Assembly (NCBI RefSeq): GCF_015694425.1
Contig: NZ_JADQDN010000003.1
Coordinates: 62,001 to 126,000, forward strand
DNA length: 64,000 bases
DNA from: Microvirga terrestris
GTDB lineage: Bacteria; Pseudomonadota; Alphaproteobacteria; Rhizobiales; Beijerinckiaceae
Direction: 5' to 3'
Shown here: positions 43,555 through 53,288 of the stretch, piece after piece
Numbering within the stretch: the first letter of the stretch is position 1
Layout: each line of letters opens with the position of its first letter
The notes under the pieces: generated by a model
What the model was told of the DNA's origin: nothing
The model's database searches: none
What the model saw: the letters and a program-made list of their open reading frames with translations, nothing else
Translations under genes and position numbers: made by a program

Positions 43555-44792
43555 CACTCCTGCAGAAGAATCTCGACCCGACGGTTTTGATCGGCGTTAG
43601 GATCAACCGGGATCTTCGGCTCACGATCCGCATGCCCCTCGACGCGTACAATCCTCTTTTCGTCCAAGCCCCCGCGGACAAGCATGTAAAGGGCCATCTG
43701 AGCTCTGGCATGGGACAGGCGCCAGTTGTCGTAATTGGCGGATCTGAAGGGTCGGGCATCGGTGTGACCACGGATCACGATCTTGCCCGGTCTCGCCTGC
43801 AGAATTTTGGCGATTTCGGCCATGGCGCGCACGACCTTGGCGTGCGGTTCTGCAGATCCTACGGCGAACATTGTGAAGTCGATATCATCCGTAAGACTGA
43901 TCAGGGTTCCCGCGCCGGTGCGGCGGACCTCGATGTGCGGCTGAGGTGTAACATCCCTCGTCGGTTGAACGGCCTTGAGGATCTCCTGCTTCAGCTCCGC
44001 GGCCTTTCGATCGGCGGCAGTGGCTTCTGCAGCGTTCTGTTCTGCCGAGGATGCGGGAGTAGCGGCTTGGCCGCCTGCTGACGGCGCAGCCCGCCCATCC
44101 GAGGGTGGAGCACTGCCTGCAGGCGCCTGCTGTTGCGCCTTGTGTCCGGACCGTGGCTTCTCGCTCGATGAAGTGATCGCATCAATGACAGCTTTGGATG
44201 GTGCAGACGGCGCCGTACCAGGCTTCAGCGGCGTGTCTGTCTTCATTTCTTCGACAGGAGCAACCTGCCAGTAAAGCGGATCGAACGGATCGCGGAAAGC
44301 CTCGCCGGCTTTCAACCCAGGCACATCGCTCTCACCAGGCGTGACGTCGGCGCCGAGTGTGTCGTGCGGCGTTGCCTCGATTTCGTCTGCGATTCGGGCG
44401 AGCACGGCATAGGGATCCTGGAACAAAGCTCCTTCCTTGAAGCGAGGCTTCTGCAACTGGTGGGACTTGCCGCCCGCCCCCTCACCGCTCCCCTTTTCTT
44501 TGCCGTCCTTCGTGTTGTCGGTCTCATTGTCCGGCGGAACGTTTTGCGGGTCGTCGAGCCCCTTCTTGTTCGGGGTCGACTGCGCAAGCTGCACCGGATT
44601 GAAGTAATTGGCCACGCCGCTGCGGGTCTCTTCATCGGTCAGGCTGATGAGCCACATGACGAGAAAGAAGGCCATCATGGCGGTCATGAAGTCCGCGTGC
44701 GCGATTTTCCACGCACCGCCCTTCACGACGTCCTCAGCGTCATCGCTTCTTCTGACGATGACGATTTCCTGCTTATCCGATTTTGACATCAT
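43554..44792 (-). CDS. motB: MotB, stator subunit anchored to peptidoglycan
   Basis: This 412-aa protein has a single N-terminal membrane helix with the proton-binding Asp34 (KGGAWKIAHADFMTAMM), a long Pro/Ala/Lys-rich linker of ~180 residues, and an OmpA-type peptidoglycan-binding domain (IVIRGHTDARPFRS, then EGHADREPKIP). The linker is longer than in enteric MotB, as usual in rhizobia that use MotC. It overlaps fliH by four bases. Confidence 0.95.
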   Translation of the reverse strand: MMSKSDKQEIVIVRRSDDAEDVVKGGAWKIAHADFMTAMMAFFLVMWLISLTDEETRSGVANYFNPVQLAQSTPNKKGLDDPQNVPPDNETDNTKDGKEKGSGEGAGGKSHQLQKPRFKEGALFQDPYAVLARIADEIEATPHDTLGADVTPGESDVPGLKAGEAFRDPFDPLYWQVAPVEEMKTDTPLKPGTAPSAPSKAVIDAITSSSEKPRSGHKAQQQAPAGSAPPSDGRAAPSAGGQAATPASSAEQNAAEATAADRKAAELKQEILKAVQPTRDVTPQPHIEVRRTGAGTLISLTDDIDFTMFAVGSAEPHAKVVRAMAEIAKILQARPGKIVIRGHTDARPFRSANYDNWRLSHARAQMALYMLVRGGLDEKRIVRVEGHADREPKIPVDPNADQNRRVEILLQE

Positions 44793-45436
44793 GACTCAGC
44801 CTTCAAAACCTGCTCGAGCCGATCCGACCAAGCCTGCAGCTGTGTTTGCACGGTCGTGTCGCGGGCGGTGACGCTCACTTCGACATGGTCGCCTGGAAGA
44901 AATTCTATCGCGTCTGCGTGAGGACCAAGGTTCTCTTTCAGAGCCCGCAAGAGATCCTCGGGGCCTACGATCCTCATCGGTCCCGTCTCTTCGCCGAGGA
45001 GAAGGGTTGCGAGCGATTCCTTGAACTCGACGGCGCTCTGCTGCCGGAAGGCCTCGGAAACGAAAGGCTTCAGGATATTTGCAACCCTCTCAGAGACCAA
45101 GGCTTCGATCCGGCCGATGCCTTCCACGATCAGCATCGAGAGCTGATTCGCCTGCTGCTCTACCCAAATCACGCGCTGTGACGCCAACTCTTCTTCGTAG
45201 CGGGCCTTCTCAGCAGCAATCGCCTCGTCAAGCTGTTGCCGAGCAGCATCCCTCTCTTCGGCTCTCACCTTGGCCTCGGCAGCTTTGATGAGTTCAGCTT
45301 GCCGGTCAACTACGGGTGGCGGCGGGAGATCTGGCTCCGCTTTCGCCTTGACGGCACGCAGGATCCCGCCCCCCAAAGATTCGCCACGACGTGTAGGGGA
45401 GAAGTCCTCAAGCAGGCTGGCGATTGCTCCTGCCAT
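44789..45436 (-). CDS. fliH: FliH-like regulator of the export ATPase
   Basis: This 215-aa protein has a long charged N-terminal helix (Ala/Glu/Arg-rich, AEAKVRAEERDAARQQLDEA) followed by a globular C-terminal region. It is the expected form of FliH, which binds FliI as a stalk. Its ATG overlaps the fliF stop (TGATG), the usual place for fliH. Sequence conservation is low, so the name depends on position and shape. Confidence 0.75.
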   Translation of the reverse strand: MAGAIASLLEDFSPTRRGESLGGGILRAVKAKAEPDLPPPPVVDRQAELIKAAEAKVRAEERDAARQQLDEAIAAEKARYEEELASQRVIWVEQQANQLSMLIVEGIGRIEALVSERVANILKPFVSEAFRQQSAVEFKESLATLLLGEETGPMRIVGPEDLLRALKENLGPHADAIEFLPGDHVEVSVTARDTTVQTQLQAWSDRLEQVLKAES

Positions 45437-47073
45437 CACGCAGCCTCCCGCCCGAGCCATTGCTTCAGAACAGCGGCAGCATGTTCCTCGCTAAGCTCAA
45501 TGATCTGCTCGAGCTTGCGCTGCGGTGTGCGGGGCATCTCAATGAGATTCTGCTCTTCTCGTTCAAGAGCGGCCTGCAGCGCTTGCCTTCCGGTCTCATT
45601 CTCAGCCTCTTCGGCCTCAGCTGCGGCGAGAGCGGCGGTCTGCTCACGTTGGAGCTCGAGTTCGGCCTGATGGCGTGCCATCAGCATTCTCACTGCCGGA
45701 CGCAGCCCGAACCAGATCATCATTGCGCAGAGGGCCAGGATGGTGAGGGCATTCACGACAGTGCCGAACTGGCGCATCAGGATCTCGGTCAGCGGCGGAC
45801 CCGAAACCGGCTGCAGCATGCCACCATCGTCGACGAAGCTCACAGCCGCGACCTTGATCTGGTCGCCCCGTGTCTTGCTGAAACCCGTGGCCGAGGAAAC
45901 CAATTGCTCGATTTCCGTGATTCTGGCGTCCATTTCTGCAGGCGTGGCCTTCTCACCCAGCAGAGAGGCAATGCGAGACTTGTTCACCAGCACCGCCACC
46001 GACAGATTCTTGATCTGATAGCCGTCGCTGATGGTCTGGATCGTCTTCGACGAGATCTCGTAGTTGGTCAGCTCCTCGCGGCGCTGGTTGTCTTCGCTGG
46101 AGCTATCACCCGATTCGGCACGCACGCTCTCGTCAGGCAGGTTCTGCTGAACGGTTGTCGGCTTCTGCCCGGTTTTGTTCTGCGCGACCTCCGTTTCCTT
46201 GACCGTGCGGACTGAGCGCTCAACCTTCGATTCAGGGTTGAAGATCGTCTCGTTGGTGCTGACCTTGTCCGTGCTCAGGCGAGCGGCCACGCTGATCTCA
46301 AAATTGCCGGTACCGAGGTAGGGAGCTAGGGTGCGGCGGACATTGTCCTGGATCTCCAACCCCACCGTCTTTTCAAGGCGGGCCATCTTGCCCGTCGAGG
46401 CATTGGCAGTATCATCCCCGGACATCAGCAGAGTACCATCGGTGTTCATCACGGTGACCTTGTCCACCGCCATGCCTGGAATGGCGGCGGCGACCAGATG
46501 CCGAATCGCCTGGGCCGATGATGGATCATCGGCCGGCAAGGTGCGGATGACTACGGAAGCAGAAGGCGCCTGTTGCTCGCGGCGGAATGAGCCGCGGTCC
46601 GGAAGGACGATGTGAACGCGGGCGGCCTTGATTCCCTTCATTCCCTGGATGGTACGCGCCAGCTCGCCCTCAAGAGCGCGAACTTTTGTGACCTCCTGCA
46701 TGAAGGATGTCAGGCCGAGAGAGCCGAGATCGTTGAAGAGCTCGTAGCCGGATTTCGTGCTGTGTGGGAGACCCTTCTCGGCGAGGAGCATCCTGGCCGC
46801 GGCCGTGTTCCCATAGCTGACCAGAAGCGCCGTTCCGTCTGCGCTCACATCGAAGGGGATGCCTGCATCCTTAAGAACGGCACCCATCCGGCCGACATCT
46901 TCACGGTCCAAGCCGGTGTATAAGGTCTCCTGAGCCGGGCGGCTGAGATAATAGGCTCCGACACCGACTGACAGGAAGACAGCAAGGCCGATGGCAGCCA
47001 AGGCAGCCAGGCGACGCGGGCCCAGCAGCAGCAAACTACTCCAGAGTCTTTCGGCGTGTTGACGACCAGGCAT
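45436..47073 (-). CDS. fliF: FliF, flagellar MS-ring protein
   Basis: This 545-aa inner-membrane ring protein has a first membrane segment (about 19-42) and ring-building motifs (PAQETLYTGLDREDVGRMGA, ARVHIVLPDR, ISVAARLSTDKVSTNE). A second membrane segment lies near 440-460, followed by the C-terminal FliG-binding tail ending LKQWLGREAA. It starts the fliF-fliH-motB-motC-fliK-transglycosylase operon. A copy of the shared 16-bp element lies 48 bases upstream. Confidence 0.96.
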   Translation of the reverse strand: MPGRQHAERLWSSLLLLGPRRLAALAAIGLAVFLSVGVGAYYLSRPAQETLYTGLDREDVGRMGAVLKDAGIPFDVSADGTALLVSYGNTAAARMLLAEKGLPHSTKSGYELFNDLGSLGLTSFMQEVTKVRALEGELARTIQGMKGIKAARVHIVLPDRGSFRREQQAPSASVVIRTLPADDPSSAQAIRHLVAAAIPGMAVDKVTVMNTDGTLLMSGDDTANASTGKMARLEKTVGLEIQDNVRRTLAPYLGTGNFEISVAARLSTDKVSTNETIFNPESKVERSVRTVKETEVAQNKTGQKPTTVQQNLPDESVRAESGDSSSEDNQRREELTNYEISSKTIQTISDGYQIKNLSVAVLVNKSRIASLLGEKATPAEMDARITEIEQLVSSATGFSKTRGDQIKVAAVSFVDDGGMLQPVSGPPLTEILMRQFGTVVNALTILALCAMMIWFGLRPAVRMLMARHQAELELQREQTAALAAAEAEEAENETGRQALQAALEREEQNLIEMPRTPQRKLEQIIELSEEHAAAVLKQWLGREAA

Positions 47074-47121
47074 GAAGAATCTCGGTACTGATAATGTTAT
47101 CGAGATTACTTTTGCGTCGCG

Positions 47122-47137
47122 AACCTTGTGCGAGGGT
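47122..47137 (-). promoter_or_regulatory. Shared motility element, copy upstream of fliF
   Basis: On the minus strand ACCCTCGCACAAGGTT, 48 bases before the fliF ATG, with GAGCA on its 5' side as in the mcp and flgF copies. Confidence 0.55.
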
Positions 47138-47194
47138 TGCTCCCTCTCAGATACTAATCAAAACACCGCTAAGAGGCTTCTGGTGGAGGAGAAA

Positions 47195-47932
47195 TCAGAA
47201 ATAGGAGCGGACCAAGCCACTTACGAGAATGTTCCAGCCATCGATCAGGACGAAGAAGAGGATCTTGAACGGCAGCGCCAAAACGGTCGGCGGCATCATC
47301 ATCATGCCCATGGACATCACCAGGGTGGCGACGATCATGTCGATCACGAGGAACGGGAGGGCGATGAGAAAGCCGATCTCGAAGCCGCGCCTCAGTTCGG
47401 AGATCATGAAGGCGGGAATCAGGATCCGCAGGTCGATCATCTCGCCCTCTTCGGGCTTCGGGTAATTGACCGCTGCCAGATCGCTGAACATCTGGAGGTC
47501 CTTCGGCCTCACATGGGTCAGCATGAAATCCCGGAATGGCTCCGTGGTCTTGGTAAAGGCCTCCGCCTCGGAAATGCGATTCTCCGTCAGGGGTCGAACG
47601 CCCTCATTCCATGCCTTGTCGAAGGTCGGTCCCATGACAAAAAAAGTCATGAACAGGGACAGGCTGATCAGAAAGATGTTCGCCGGCGTACTCTGAAGGC
47701 CGAGCCCTGAGCGCAGGAACGAGAACGCTACCACAAAACGGGTGAAGCTCGTCACCATGATCAGAAGCCCTGGTGCAAGGGACAGCACCGTCAGGAGAAC
47801 GACAAGCTGAATCATGCGTCCGCTGATCGCACTTTCTCCTGAAGGGAGTAAAGCCTGGAGATCCGCCAGCTGGGCATTGGCACTCGACGCCAGCAAGATG
47901 AATGCACCGGCAAGGATCAGACGGAAAGGCAT
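47195..47932 (-). CDS. fliP: FliP, flagellar export gate protein
   Basis: This 245-aa protein is the core of the export gate. It has a cleavable signal peptide (ending SSANAQ), four membrane segments and the conserved block FTRFVVAFSFLRSGLGLQST, then FMISELRRGFEIGFLIALPF. It is the last gene of the flgB operon. The 121-bp gap to fliF holds the fliF control region. Confidence 0.96.
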   Translation of the reverse strand: MPFRLILAGAFILLASSANAQLADLQALLPSGESAISGRMIQLVVLLTVLSLAPGLLIMVTSFTRFVVAFSFLRSGLGLQSTPANIFLISLSLFMTFFVMGPTFDKAWNEGVRPLTENRISEAEAFTKTTEPFRDFMLTHVRPKDLQMFSDLAAVNYPKPEEGEMIDLRILIPAFMISELRRGFEIGFLIALPFLVIDMIVATLVMSMGMMMMPPTVLALPFKILFFVLIDGWNILVSGLVRSYF

Positions 47933-47990
47933 GGCAATGGTCTTTCAGGAAAATGAACAGGCGGCTTTGAAAACTCAGACTGCGTTCGAC

Positions 47991-48500
47991 CTACTGAACG
48001 ATAAGGGTTTCGAGAACAAGCTCCTGAATGACACCTTTAGAGCGCAATTTGACGCGCTCGTTCAGGTCTTCCCTGAGATGCAGAAGGCCACTCGGCCCCT
48101 GGATCTGCGCCAGCGAAAGGGTGCGGATATAGGCCAGGATGTCCTGCCGGATCTCACCGGTCATCACGTCGGGGCTCTGATCTGCGCCCATCTTGTAGAC
48201 GATGGAAGCTTCCACCCTCACCCAATCTTCGGTCGAAGCAGCGAGATTCGTGACGACTGGAGCTAGCTTCTTGATCCCGATATTGCCCGCATAGGGGCTC
48301 GCAACCTCGGCCTTCTCGGGCTGGGCCTTGTACTTCTCCTCAACCCGCTTCTCGATGCCGGACACCATCACGAGCCCGAACCCACCTCCGATCGCTGCCG
48401 AGAGCAGGGTCAGGAGGCCGAGTGTCAGCAACCAACTCAACGATCCCTCCCGGGTGGGTGCGCTGTCGGCTGGAGCAGGAAGTGCAAGTGCCTTCGCCAT
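47991..48500 (-). CDS. fliL: FliL, stator-associated membrane protein
   Basis: This 169-aa protein has one membrane segment (about 23-47, TLGLLTLLSAAIGGGFGLVM) and a periplasmic FliL domain (WVRVEASIVYKMGA, then LRQ-free end ELVLETLIVQ). It surrounds the stator. It lies between flgH and fliP, the standard rhizobial position. A second FliL-like protein is encoded at 21548-21997. Confidence 0.92.
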   Translation of the reverse strand: MAKALALPAPADSAPTREGSLSWLLTLGLLTLLSAAIGGGFGLVMVSGIEKRVEEKYKAQPEKAEVASPYAGNIGIKKLAPVVTNLAASTEDWVRVEASIVYKMGADQSPDVMTGEIRQDILAYIRTLSLAQIQGPSGLLHLREDLNERVKLRSKGVIQELVLETLIVQ

Positions 48501-48520
48501 CGTCGATCCTCTTAGCTGGC

Positions 48521-49219
48521 CTAGAAGGGAGTCACGACATCGAACAGTTGCTGCCCATAGGCTGGCTGCTGGACTTCCATAAGGCGCCCGCGCCCACCAT
48601 AGGAGACCCTGGCCTCAGCAATCTTGTCGTAGCTGATAGTGTTCTTCGGCGAGATGTCGCGAGGCCGCACGATGCCAGCGATGTTGAGCACGCGAACCTC
48701 AAAGTTCACGCGCACTTCCTGCGAGCCACTGATCACCACGTTGCCGTTCGGCAGAACCTCATTGACAATTGCAGCCACCGACAGGCGCAGCTTCTCCGAG
48801 CGGTCGATGGTTCCCTGCCCTTTCGAGTCCGATGAGGAGTTGATGCCTGCATCCGCCGTCCCATCCGAGTTCCAGCCTTTGAACGAGAATGCGTAGTCGA
48901 GACCGGCATTGATTGAGGATCGCCTCGACCTGTCGCTGGCGTTCTCGAATTCCGCCTTATCATCGATCTGGATATTCACGGTTACGATATCGCCCACCTG
49001 TCGGGCTCGTGGGCTGGTAAAGAGGTCGGCGCTGGCATTGCTCCAGGTAGAATTCGCAGCCGCCGGACCACTCCCTTTGAACAGATGCGGGAGCGGCTCA
49101 CGTTCAACGGCGACGCCTGACCCGACCGGCGTCATGCCAGGCTCGCGTCCGAAATCCTCCGGCCTCGTCGCGCAGGCGGCAAGGAAACATAGGCCTACGA
49201 TAGCAATGAGATGCTTCAA
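48521..49219 (-). CDS. flgH: FlgH, L-ring lipoprotein
   Basis: This 232-aa outer-membrane ring protein has a signal peptide ending FLAAC (lipid-modified Cys). FlgH motifs are clear: DLFTSPRARQVGDIVTVNIQ and LPNGNVVISGSQEVRVNFE, then VRPRDISPKNTI. The start codon is TTG at 49219, which overlaps the motE stop and follows GTGAGG at proper distance. Confidence 0.95.
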   Translation of the reverse strand: MKHLIAIVGLCFLAACATRPEDFGREPGMTPVGSGVAVEREPLPHLFKGSGPAAANSTWSNASADLFTSPRARQVGDIVTVNIQIDDKAEFENASDRSRRSSINAGLDYAFSFKGWNSDGTADAGINSSSDSKGQGTIDRSEKLRLSVAAIVNEVLPNGNVVISGSQEVRVNFEVRVLNIAGIVRPRDISPKNTISYDKIAEARVSYGGRGRLMEVQQPAYGQQLFDVVTPF

Positions 49220-49725
49220 TTTTGCCTCACGGGGTTCTTTTCGCGCTTGGGAGCGTCAGTGATGACATTTGCCAGCTGAGCGGCTCGGGCTGGCTCCATC
49301 TCATTCAGGACCGCGCTCGCGGCCCGCGGATTGAGCTTGGCGATAACGGCAGCCGCAATTTCTTCATCCATATTCATGAGCTGGAGAGCCGCCGCATCCG
49401 GACGCATCCTCGAGTAGATCATGACGATTGTCTCGTCCGCCTTTTCCAAGACTTCGTTGCGGCGCTTGAGCCATTCCTCGTACTCGGCACGCTTAGCTTC
49501 CAGAACCTTGATGCGGCCTTCGATTTCCTTTTCCATATCGGTAAGGGCCTGCTTCTGCAGGGCAAAGCGTGCATCCGAAGCTGCATCAGCGATATTGGTG
49601 CAGTACTGGCTGTTCTTGGCAGGTGAATTTGCTTCTTGTGCCTGAACACGGCCGGAAACCGCACCCAGTATCAAGCTACAGGCAGCCATTCGCCACAATT
49701 TCTGATACATCATGCGAGAGATCAT
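49216..49725 (-). CDS. motE: MotE, periplasmic chaperone of MotC
   Basis: This 169-aa exported protein has a signal peptide (ending RVQAQ), a coiled coil (DMEKEIEGRIKVLEAKRAEY) and an MgtE-N-like end (AALQLMNMDEEIAAAVIAKL). In Sinorhizobium MotE stabilises MotC and its gene lies between flgI and flgH, exactly as here. It overlaps flgI by four bases (ATGA). Confidence 0.9.
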   Translation of the reverse strand: MISRMMYQKLWRMAACSLILGAVSGRVQAQEANSPAKNSQYCTNIADAASDARFALQKQALTDMEKEIEGRIKVLEAKRAEYEEWLKRRNEVLEKADETIVMIYSRMRPDAAALQLMNMDEEIAAAVIAKLNPRAASAVLNEMEPARAAQLANVITDAPKREKNPVRQN

Positions 49726-50819
49726 TGGATCACCAACTCTGCTTGAAGAGCTCCAGCCGTCTTAACCGCCTGGAGGATCGCGATGACATCAGAGGGTTTT
49801 AAGCCCATCTGGTTCAAGCCCTTGACGAGGGTCTGCAGGTCCGAGCCCCGGACGATTGCAAGGGGCACGCGCTCCTCCGCTGCCGTGATTTGCGTGCGCG
49901 GGACCACGACTGTCTGACCCATCGAGAACGGATCTGGCTGCGAGACCTCGGGTGTCTCCGTTACGCGGATCGTGAGAGCCCCGTGGGTAATGGCCACAGT
50001 CGAGATCTGCACGTTCTTGCCGATCACGACTGTCCCCGTCCGCTGATCGATGACAATCCGAGCCGGCGTATCAGGCCTGATCTCGAGATCGCCTAGCTCG
50101 GCGATAAAACGCGTTGCCGCAATATTCTTCGGCTTCTGCAGTACGACGGTTCGGAAGTCACGGGGCGATGCCACGCGGACACCAAAACGCTGTTGGGCAT
50201 ATTGGTTGATCGCATCGGTTATCAGCGTCGCCGTCTTGTAGTCAGGGTTCTTGAGCTCAAAAGCCAATCCACCAACGGCATCGAAGCCGCCCTGGACCTC
50301 ACGCTCGATAAGGGCTCCGTTCGGAATACGGCCTGCCGTCGCGACGCCGGAGGTCAGAGTCTCGGCCTGGCCCTGCGCGGAGAACCCCGATACCACGATT
50401 GCGCCCTGCGCAACCGCATAAACTTGGCCATCGCCGCCTTGCAGGGCGGTCAACATGAGGGCGCCGCCTTTCAACGAGGTCGCATCACCCATGGACGTGA
50501 CGGTCACGTCGATACGCGATCCTGTGCCGACGAAGGGAGGCAGGTCCGCCGTGATGATGACCGCTGCGACATTGCGGGTGCGCAAGTTGATGTCACGGAC
50601 GTTCACGCCCATTCGGTCGAGCATGGATTGCAGCGACTGCTCGGTGAACTGGGAATTGCGGAGGGTATCGCCGGTTCCCTGCAGGCCCATCACGAGGCCG
50701 TAGCCGATCAGCTGATTGTCCCGGACGCCTTGAACCGACGCCACATCCTTGATGCGGGTGGCAGCGTGAGCCTGCACCGCAAGCAAAGCGCCGAGGAAGA
50801 AGAGAATAACGCGTAGCAT
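49722..50819 (-). CDS. flgI: FlgI, P-ring protein
   Basis: This 365-aa periplasmic ring protein has a signal peptide (ending AHAAT). Family motifs: RIKDVASVQGVRDNQLIGYG, VTVTSMGDATSLKGGALMLT, and the C-terminal segment LVKGLNQMGLKPSDVIAILQ. The ATG at 50819 overlaps the flgA stop (TGATG). Confidence 0.96.
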   Translation of the reverse strand: MLRVILFFLGALLAVQAHAATRIKDVASVQGVRDNQLIGYGLVMGLQGTGDTLRNSQFTEQSLQSMLDRMGVNVRDINLRTRNVAAVIITADLPPFVGTGSRIDVTVTSMGDATSLKGGALMLTALQGGDGQVYAVAQGAIVVSGFSAQGQAETLTSGVATAGRIPNGALIEREVQGGFDAVGGLAFELKNPDYKTATLITDAINQYAQQRFGVRVASPRDFRTVVLQKPKNIAATRFIAELGDLEIRPDTPARIVIDQRTGTVVIGKNVQISTVAITHGALTIRVTETPEVSQPDPFSMGQTVVVPRTQITAAEERVPLAIVRGSDLQTLVKGLNQMGLKPSDVIAILQAVKTAGALQAELVIQ

Positions 50820-51283
50820 CAATAGATTCCAATCCGAATCCGGCCGTCAGCTTGAACCCGCCCAGTGATGATGCGCCCGCTGTCGGCATTCTTCACCTGG
50901 ATCGTCTCGCCCATGGTACCGGATTGCAGAGGAATGCCGACGCCCATGATCGAGAGCCCACCTTCCTCAAACACGATCTGAGCCTGGATGCCACGTGTGA
51001 CGAGCTTTGGGTCGTCCACCGCGTTCATCGGGATCGGCTCTCCTGGAAGGAGCGTCCGGCGTGCCATTTTTCCAGCCAGAACGCGTGGCGACTCCACGAC
51101 GGCTGTCCGGTAGCGATAGTTCTCCGGGAAAGCCCTATCCTTAAGCATCGACTCCTGGATCGTATCACCCGCATAAATGGTGACGGCTGGAACCGGCAGG
51201 ATACGATCCTCGGCAACAGCACCATGCGGCGTTCCCAAGCTGACAATGGTTGCAGCAAGAGCGATCTGGACGAAGTGCTTCAT
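50819..51283 (-). CDS. flgA: FlgA, P-ring assembly chaperone
   Basis: This 154-aa exported SAF-domain protein helps FlgI polymerise. It has a signal peptide (ending AVAED), VTIYAGDTIQESMLKDRAFP, and the C-terminal block QSGTMGETIQVKNADSGRII. It is the short FlgA form. It lies between flgG and flgI. Confidence 0.94.
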   Translation of the reverse strand: MKHFVQIALAATIVSLGTPHGAVAEDRILPVPAVTIYAGDTIQESMLKDRAFPENYRYRTAVVESPRVLAGKMARRTLLPGEPIPMNAVDDPKLVTRGIQAQIVFEEGGLSIMGVGIPLQSGTMGETIQVKNADSGRIITGRVQADGRIRIGIY

Positions 51284-51307
51284 GATGATATCACCCGGAT
51301 TCCGCCT

Positions 51308-52096
51308 TTAGCGAATGCCTTTTGAGACGGTTCCGGCCATGTCGTCCGCGGCCTGAATGACTTTGGAGTTCATCTCGAAAGCGCGCTGGGCCGAGATCAG
51401 ATTCGTGATTTCCTTGATAGGATCCACGTTCGAAGCTTCGAGATATCCTTGGTGGATCTTTCCGTAGCCGGGATCGGACGGGATGCCCACAGCCGGAGCG
51501 CCTGAAGCCAGTGTCTCACGATAGTAGTTGCCGCCGATGGGCTCCAAGCCAGCATCGTTGGCAAAATTTGCAAGGGTCAGCTGACCCAGGTTCTGCGGCT
51601 GAGCCTGCCCGGCGATCTTCGCGAAGATCTCGCCCGACTCGTTGATCGTTACGTCGAGCGTGTTGGGCGGAACGATGATGGGCGGGTTGAGGGTATAACC
51701 GTCGAGGGTGACGAGTTGTCCATCACCGTTCTTATTGAAAGACCCCGCACGGGTATAGACGATCTCGCCGCTCGGTGCATTCACCTGAAACCATCCTCGC
51801 CCATTGAGAGCGAGGTCAAACTGGTTGGCAGTGTTCGTCAAAGAGCCTTGCCGGTGGAGGTTGCGGATGGCCGCTGTCTTCACACCTAGACCGAGCATCG
51901 CTCCTTCTGGCACAGGGCTGGAACCTGCTTGGTTCGGAATCGCCTGAGACCGCTCGGTTTGATACAGAAGATCTGTGAACTCTGCCCGTGCCGCCTTGAA
52001 GGCGGTGGTGTTCACGTTCGAGATATTGTTGGCGATCACCTCGACATTCAGCTGCTGTGCATTCATTCCGGTGGCAGCAATCGCAAGCGCTCTCAT
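51308..52096 (-). CDS. flgG: FlgG, distal rod protein
   Basis: This 262-aa distal rod subunit has N-terminal [20 protein letters not shown] and C-terminal [20 protein letters not shown], which are diagnostic; the length matches the family (~260). It follows fliE by 12 bases. Confidence 0.96.
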   Translation of the reverse strand: MRALAIAATGMNAQQLNVEVIANNISNVNTTAFKAARAEFTDLLYQTERSQAIPNQAGSSPVPEGAMLGLGVKTAAIRNLHRQGSLTNTANQFDLALNGRGWFQVNAPSGEIVYTRAGSFNKNGDGQLVTLDGYTLNPPIIVPPNTLDVTINESGEIFAKIAGQAQPQNLGQLTLANFANDAGLEPIGGNYYRETLASGAPAVGIPSDPGYGKIHQGYLEASNVDPIKEITNLISAQRAFEMNSKVIQAADDMAGTVSKGIR

Positions 52097-52108
52097 TATC
52101 TTATCCTC

Positions 52109-52441
52109 TTAGATCGCCATCCGGGCGATTTCCTGATAGGCCGCAACCACCTTGTCGCGGATGGCAATCGCTGTCTGAAGTGTCTGTTCGGCAGACATCA
52201 CCGCTTCAACCACCTGCTGCACCGAGGCTTTCCCTTGGATGCCGGCAATCGATGCAGCCTCGCCCGCCTTCATGGTATCGACGGCGGACGTCGCTACTTG
52301 AGCCATCATGTCGCTGAAGCTCACAGTCGAGGCCCCGGCGACTGCACCTGTAGCCGGCGTCGTCGCGCCGAACGCTGGAACGGCCGTGACCGCCGCGGGG
52401 CTGTCAATCATTGAAGAGATGGAGGATACGGCACTGATCAT
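52109..52441 (-). CDS. fliE: FliE, MS ring-rod junction protein
   Basis: This 110-aa protein joins the MS ring to the rod. The C-terminal block VSFSDMMAQVATSAVDTMKA, then VMSAEQTLQTAIAIRDKVV, is typical. It lies between flgC and flgG, starting two bases after flgC. Confidence 0.93.
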   Translation of the reverse strand: MISAVSSISSMIDSPAAVTAVPAFGATTPATGAVAGASTVSFSDMMAQVATSAVDTMKAGEAASIAGIQGKASVQQVVEAVMSAEQTLQTAIAIRDKVVAAYQEIARMAI

Positions 52442-52442
52442 A

Positions 52443-52859
52443 TCAGCCTCTCATGAGATCAATTGTTGCGGAGATCATGGCTCTCGCCTGCTTCATCATC
52501 TGCAGGTTGGCCTGATAGGATCGATTGGCTTCCCGCATGTCGGCCATTTCGATCAGCATGTTCACGTTCGGCTTCTTGACCATGCCGTTCTCGTCGGCGG
52601 CCGGATTGCCAGGGTCGTACTCGACCGGGAACGGAGCTTCGTCCTGACCAACGTCCTTTACCGACACAGAAGCCGCGCCGAGCGTCCGCTCAAGCTCGGA
52701 GCGAAAGGTGATCGTCTTGCGCGTATAGGGATCGGATCCCGGAGTCCGCCCCGTCGAGTTCGCATTGGCGATGTTCTCGGATACTACACGCAGACGCGCC
52801 GACTGCGCCTCCAGGCCGGCGCTGGACAGTTTGCCGGAAGCAATCAAAGGATCGATCAT
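52443..52859 (-). CDS. flgC: FlgC, proximal rod protein
   Basis: This 138-aa rod protein has the N-terminal rod motif [20 protein letters not shown] and the block [20 protein letters not shown] near the C-terminus. Its ATG overlaps the flgB stop by four bases (ATGA). Confidence 0.95.
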   Translation of the reverse strand: MIDPLIASGKLSSAGLEAQSARLRVVSENIANANSTGRTPGSDPYTRKTITFRSELERTLGAASVSVKDVGQDEAPFPVEYDPGNPAADENGMVKKPNVNMLIEMADMREANRSYQANLQMMKQARAMISATIDLMRG

Positions 52860-53245
52860 GACGGGGTCCTCACGCTGGTCAGCAGCATTCTGTGGAATGA
52901 TTTGACAATGGTCGTGTTCAGGGTGTGCTGGCGATTGACCTCGCCCGCTTTGATGAGCTCCTGCTCGAGGCTCACGGAGTTCTTTGAGTAAACCGTGTCC
53001 CAGCTCTCGGACTTCTTCACCTTCGTGGCTTCAGTGCGCGACGGAGAAATGCCGATATGCCCGTTGTTCGTTGACGCCATGACGAGCTTCGTCTTGTCCA
53101 AGACATCGGCGAAGGGCTCGACGTCTCGGGCGCGGTAGCCTGGCGTATTGGCATTGGCGACATTGCCGGAAATCGTCGTCTGGCGCGCAGCGAGCCACTG
53201 GGCTTGTCGCGATGCCAAATCGAACAGATAGACAGGTTCCGTCAC
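52856..53245 (-). CDS. flgB: FlgB, proximal rod protein
   Basis: This rod protein has [20 protein letters not shown] and [19 protein letters not shown]. An ATG at 53278 with GGAAG upstream would give 140 aa. I prefer GTG at 53245 (129 aa), preceded by GGAGA, for two reasons: it starts the family N-terminus directly, and it puts the shared 16-bp element 43 bases upstream, as at flgE (38), fliF (48) and mcp (60). With the ATG the element would be only 10 bases away. First gene of the flgB-to-fliP operon. Confidence 0.93.
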   Translation of the reverse strand: MTEPVYLFDLASRQAQWLAARQTTISGNVANANTPGYRARDVEPFADVLDKTKLVMASTNNGHIGISPSRTEATKVKKSESWDTVYSKNSVSLEQELIKAGEVNRQHTLNTTIVKSFHRMLLTSVRTPS

Positions 53246-53288
53246 AGGAATCTCCGAGCAAACATGGTAAAGAGGCATTTAAGCTTCC